Below are positions 19,290 to 19,325 of a DNA stretch of 19,325 nt, one piece after another. Position numbers and translations under genes: made by a program. The DNA comes from Nanobdellota archaeon (GTDB lineage Archaea > Nanobdellota > Nanobdellia > Woesearchaeales > GW2011-AR9): NCBI GenBank assembly GCA_030695685.1, contig JAUYPT010000097.1, positions 1-19,325 on the forward strand. The letters run 5' to 3'. The number at the start of each line of letters is the position of its first letter. Within the stretch, counting starts at the first letter, position 1. The notes under the pieces were generated by a model. That model saw only the letters and a list, made by a program, of their open reading frames with translations, was not told the origin of the DNA and searched no databases.

Positions 19290-19325
19290 AATTACCTACT
19301 CTCTAAATACCGTTTTCCTAAATGT

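Overview
The window comes from an archaeon, most probably a small-genome DPANN lineage (Woesearchaeota-like is my best guess; inference). Evidence: archaeal-type aIF2 gamma, ribosomal proteins eS17, uL1, uL10 and P1, an archaeal/eukaryotic-type ProRS with a C-terminal zinc motif, HTH_10 and Lrp-type regulators, and many genes with an archaeal TATA box 24-28 nt upstream of the start codon (leaderless transcripts). Bacterial-type features are mixed in: a bacterial-type MetK and a UbiB kinase followed by a phasin-like protein. The DNA is AT-rich.

Layout. 1-3675 (all minus): 5' part of aIF2 gamma, an orphan 92-aa protein, a UbiB/phasin-like pair, eS17. 3786-6655 (plus): two proteins sharing an N-terminal TIGR02996-like domain, with a small winged-helix-like protein between them. 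The second ends in a C-terminal stretch of almost pure NNC codons followed by a hairpin, which looks like the variable region of a diversity-generating retroelement (DGR) target. 6694-7863 (minus): metK. 8048-10776 (plus): an AT-rich accessory stretch with a RelE/ParE-type toxin-antitoxin pair, an HTH_10 regulator, a TraB-like protein and an AlaX editing protein; the last three genes lie between copies of a short inverted motif. 10921-13874 (minus): a coiled-coil protein and the L1-L10-P1 operon, which has Shine-Dalgarno sites, unlike the leaderless genes around it. 13960-14190: a candidate structured RNA with a 13-bp closing helix and two hairpins whose loops are complementary; a small ORF overlaps it on the other strand. 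14249-16767 (plus): two orphan genes and proS, separated by strong tandem intergenic hairpins. 16764-19289: an orphan protein, an Lrp/AsnC-type regulator, a 125-bp tandem repeat with a conserved stem-loop, a J-domain protein and a DUF167 protein.

The housekeeping genes cover translation (initiation, ribosomal stalk, Pro-tRNA charging, editing of mischarged tRNA) and SAM synthesis. The likeliest sources of new biology are the DGR-like variable region (its reverse transcriptase and template would lie outside the window), the structured element near 14,000, the 125-bp tandem repeat, and the frequent hairpins at stop codons and between genes.
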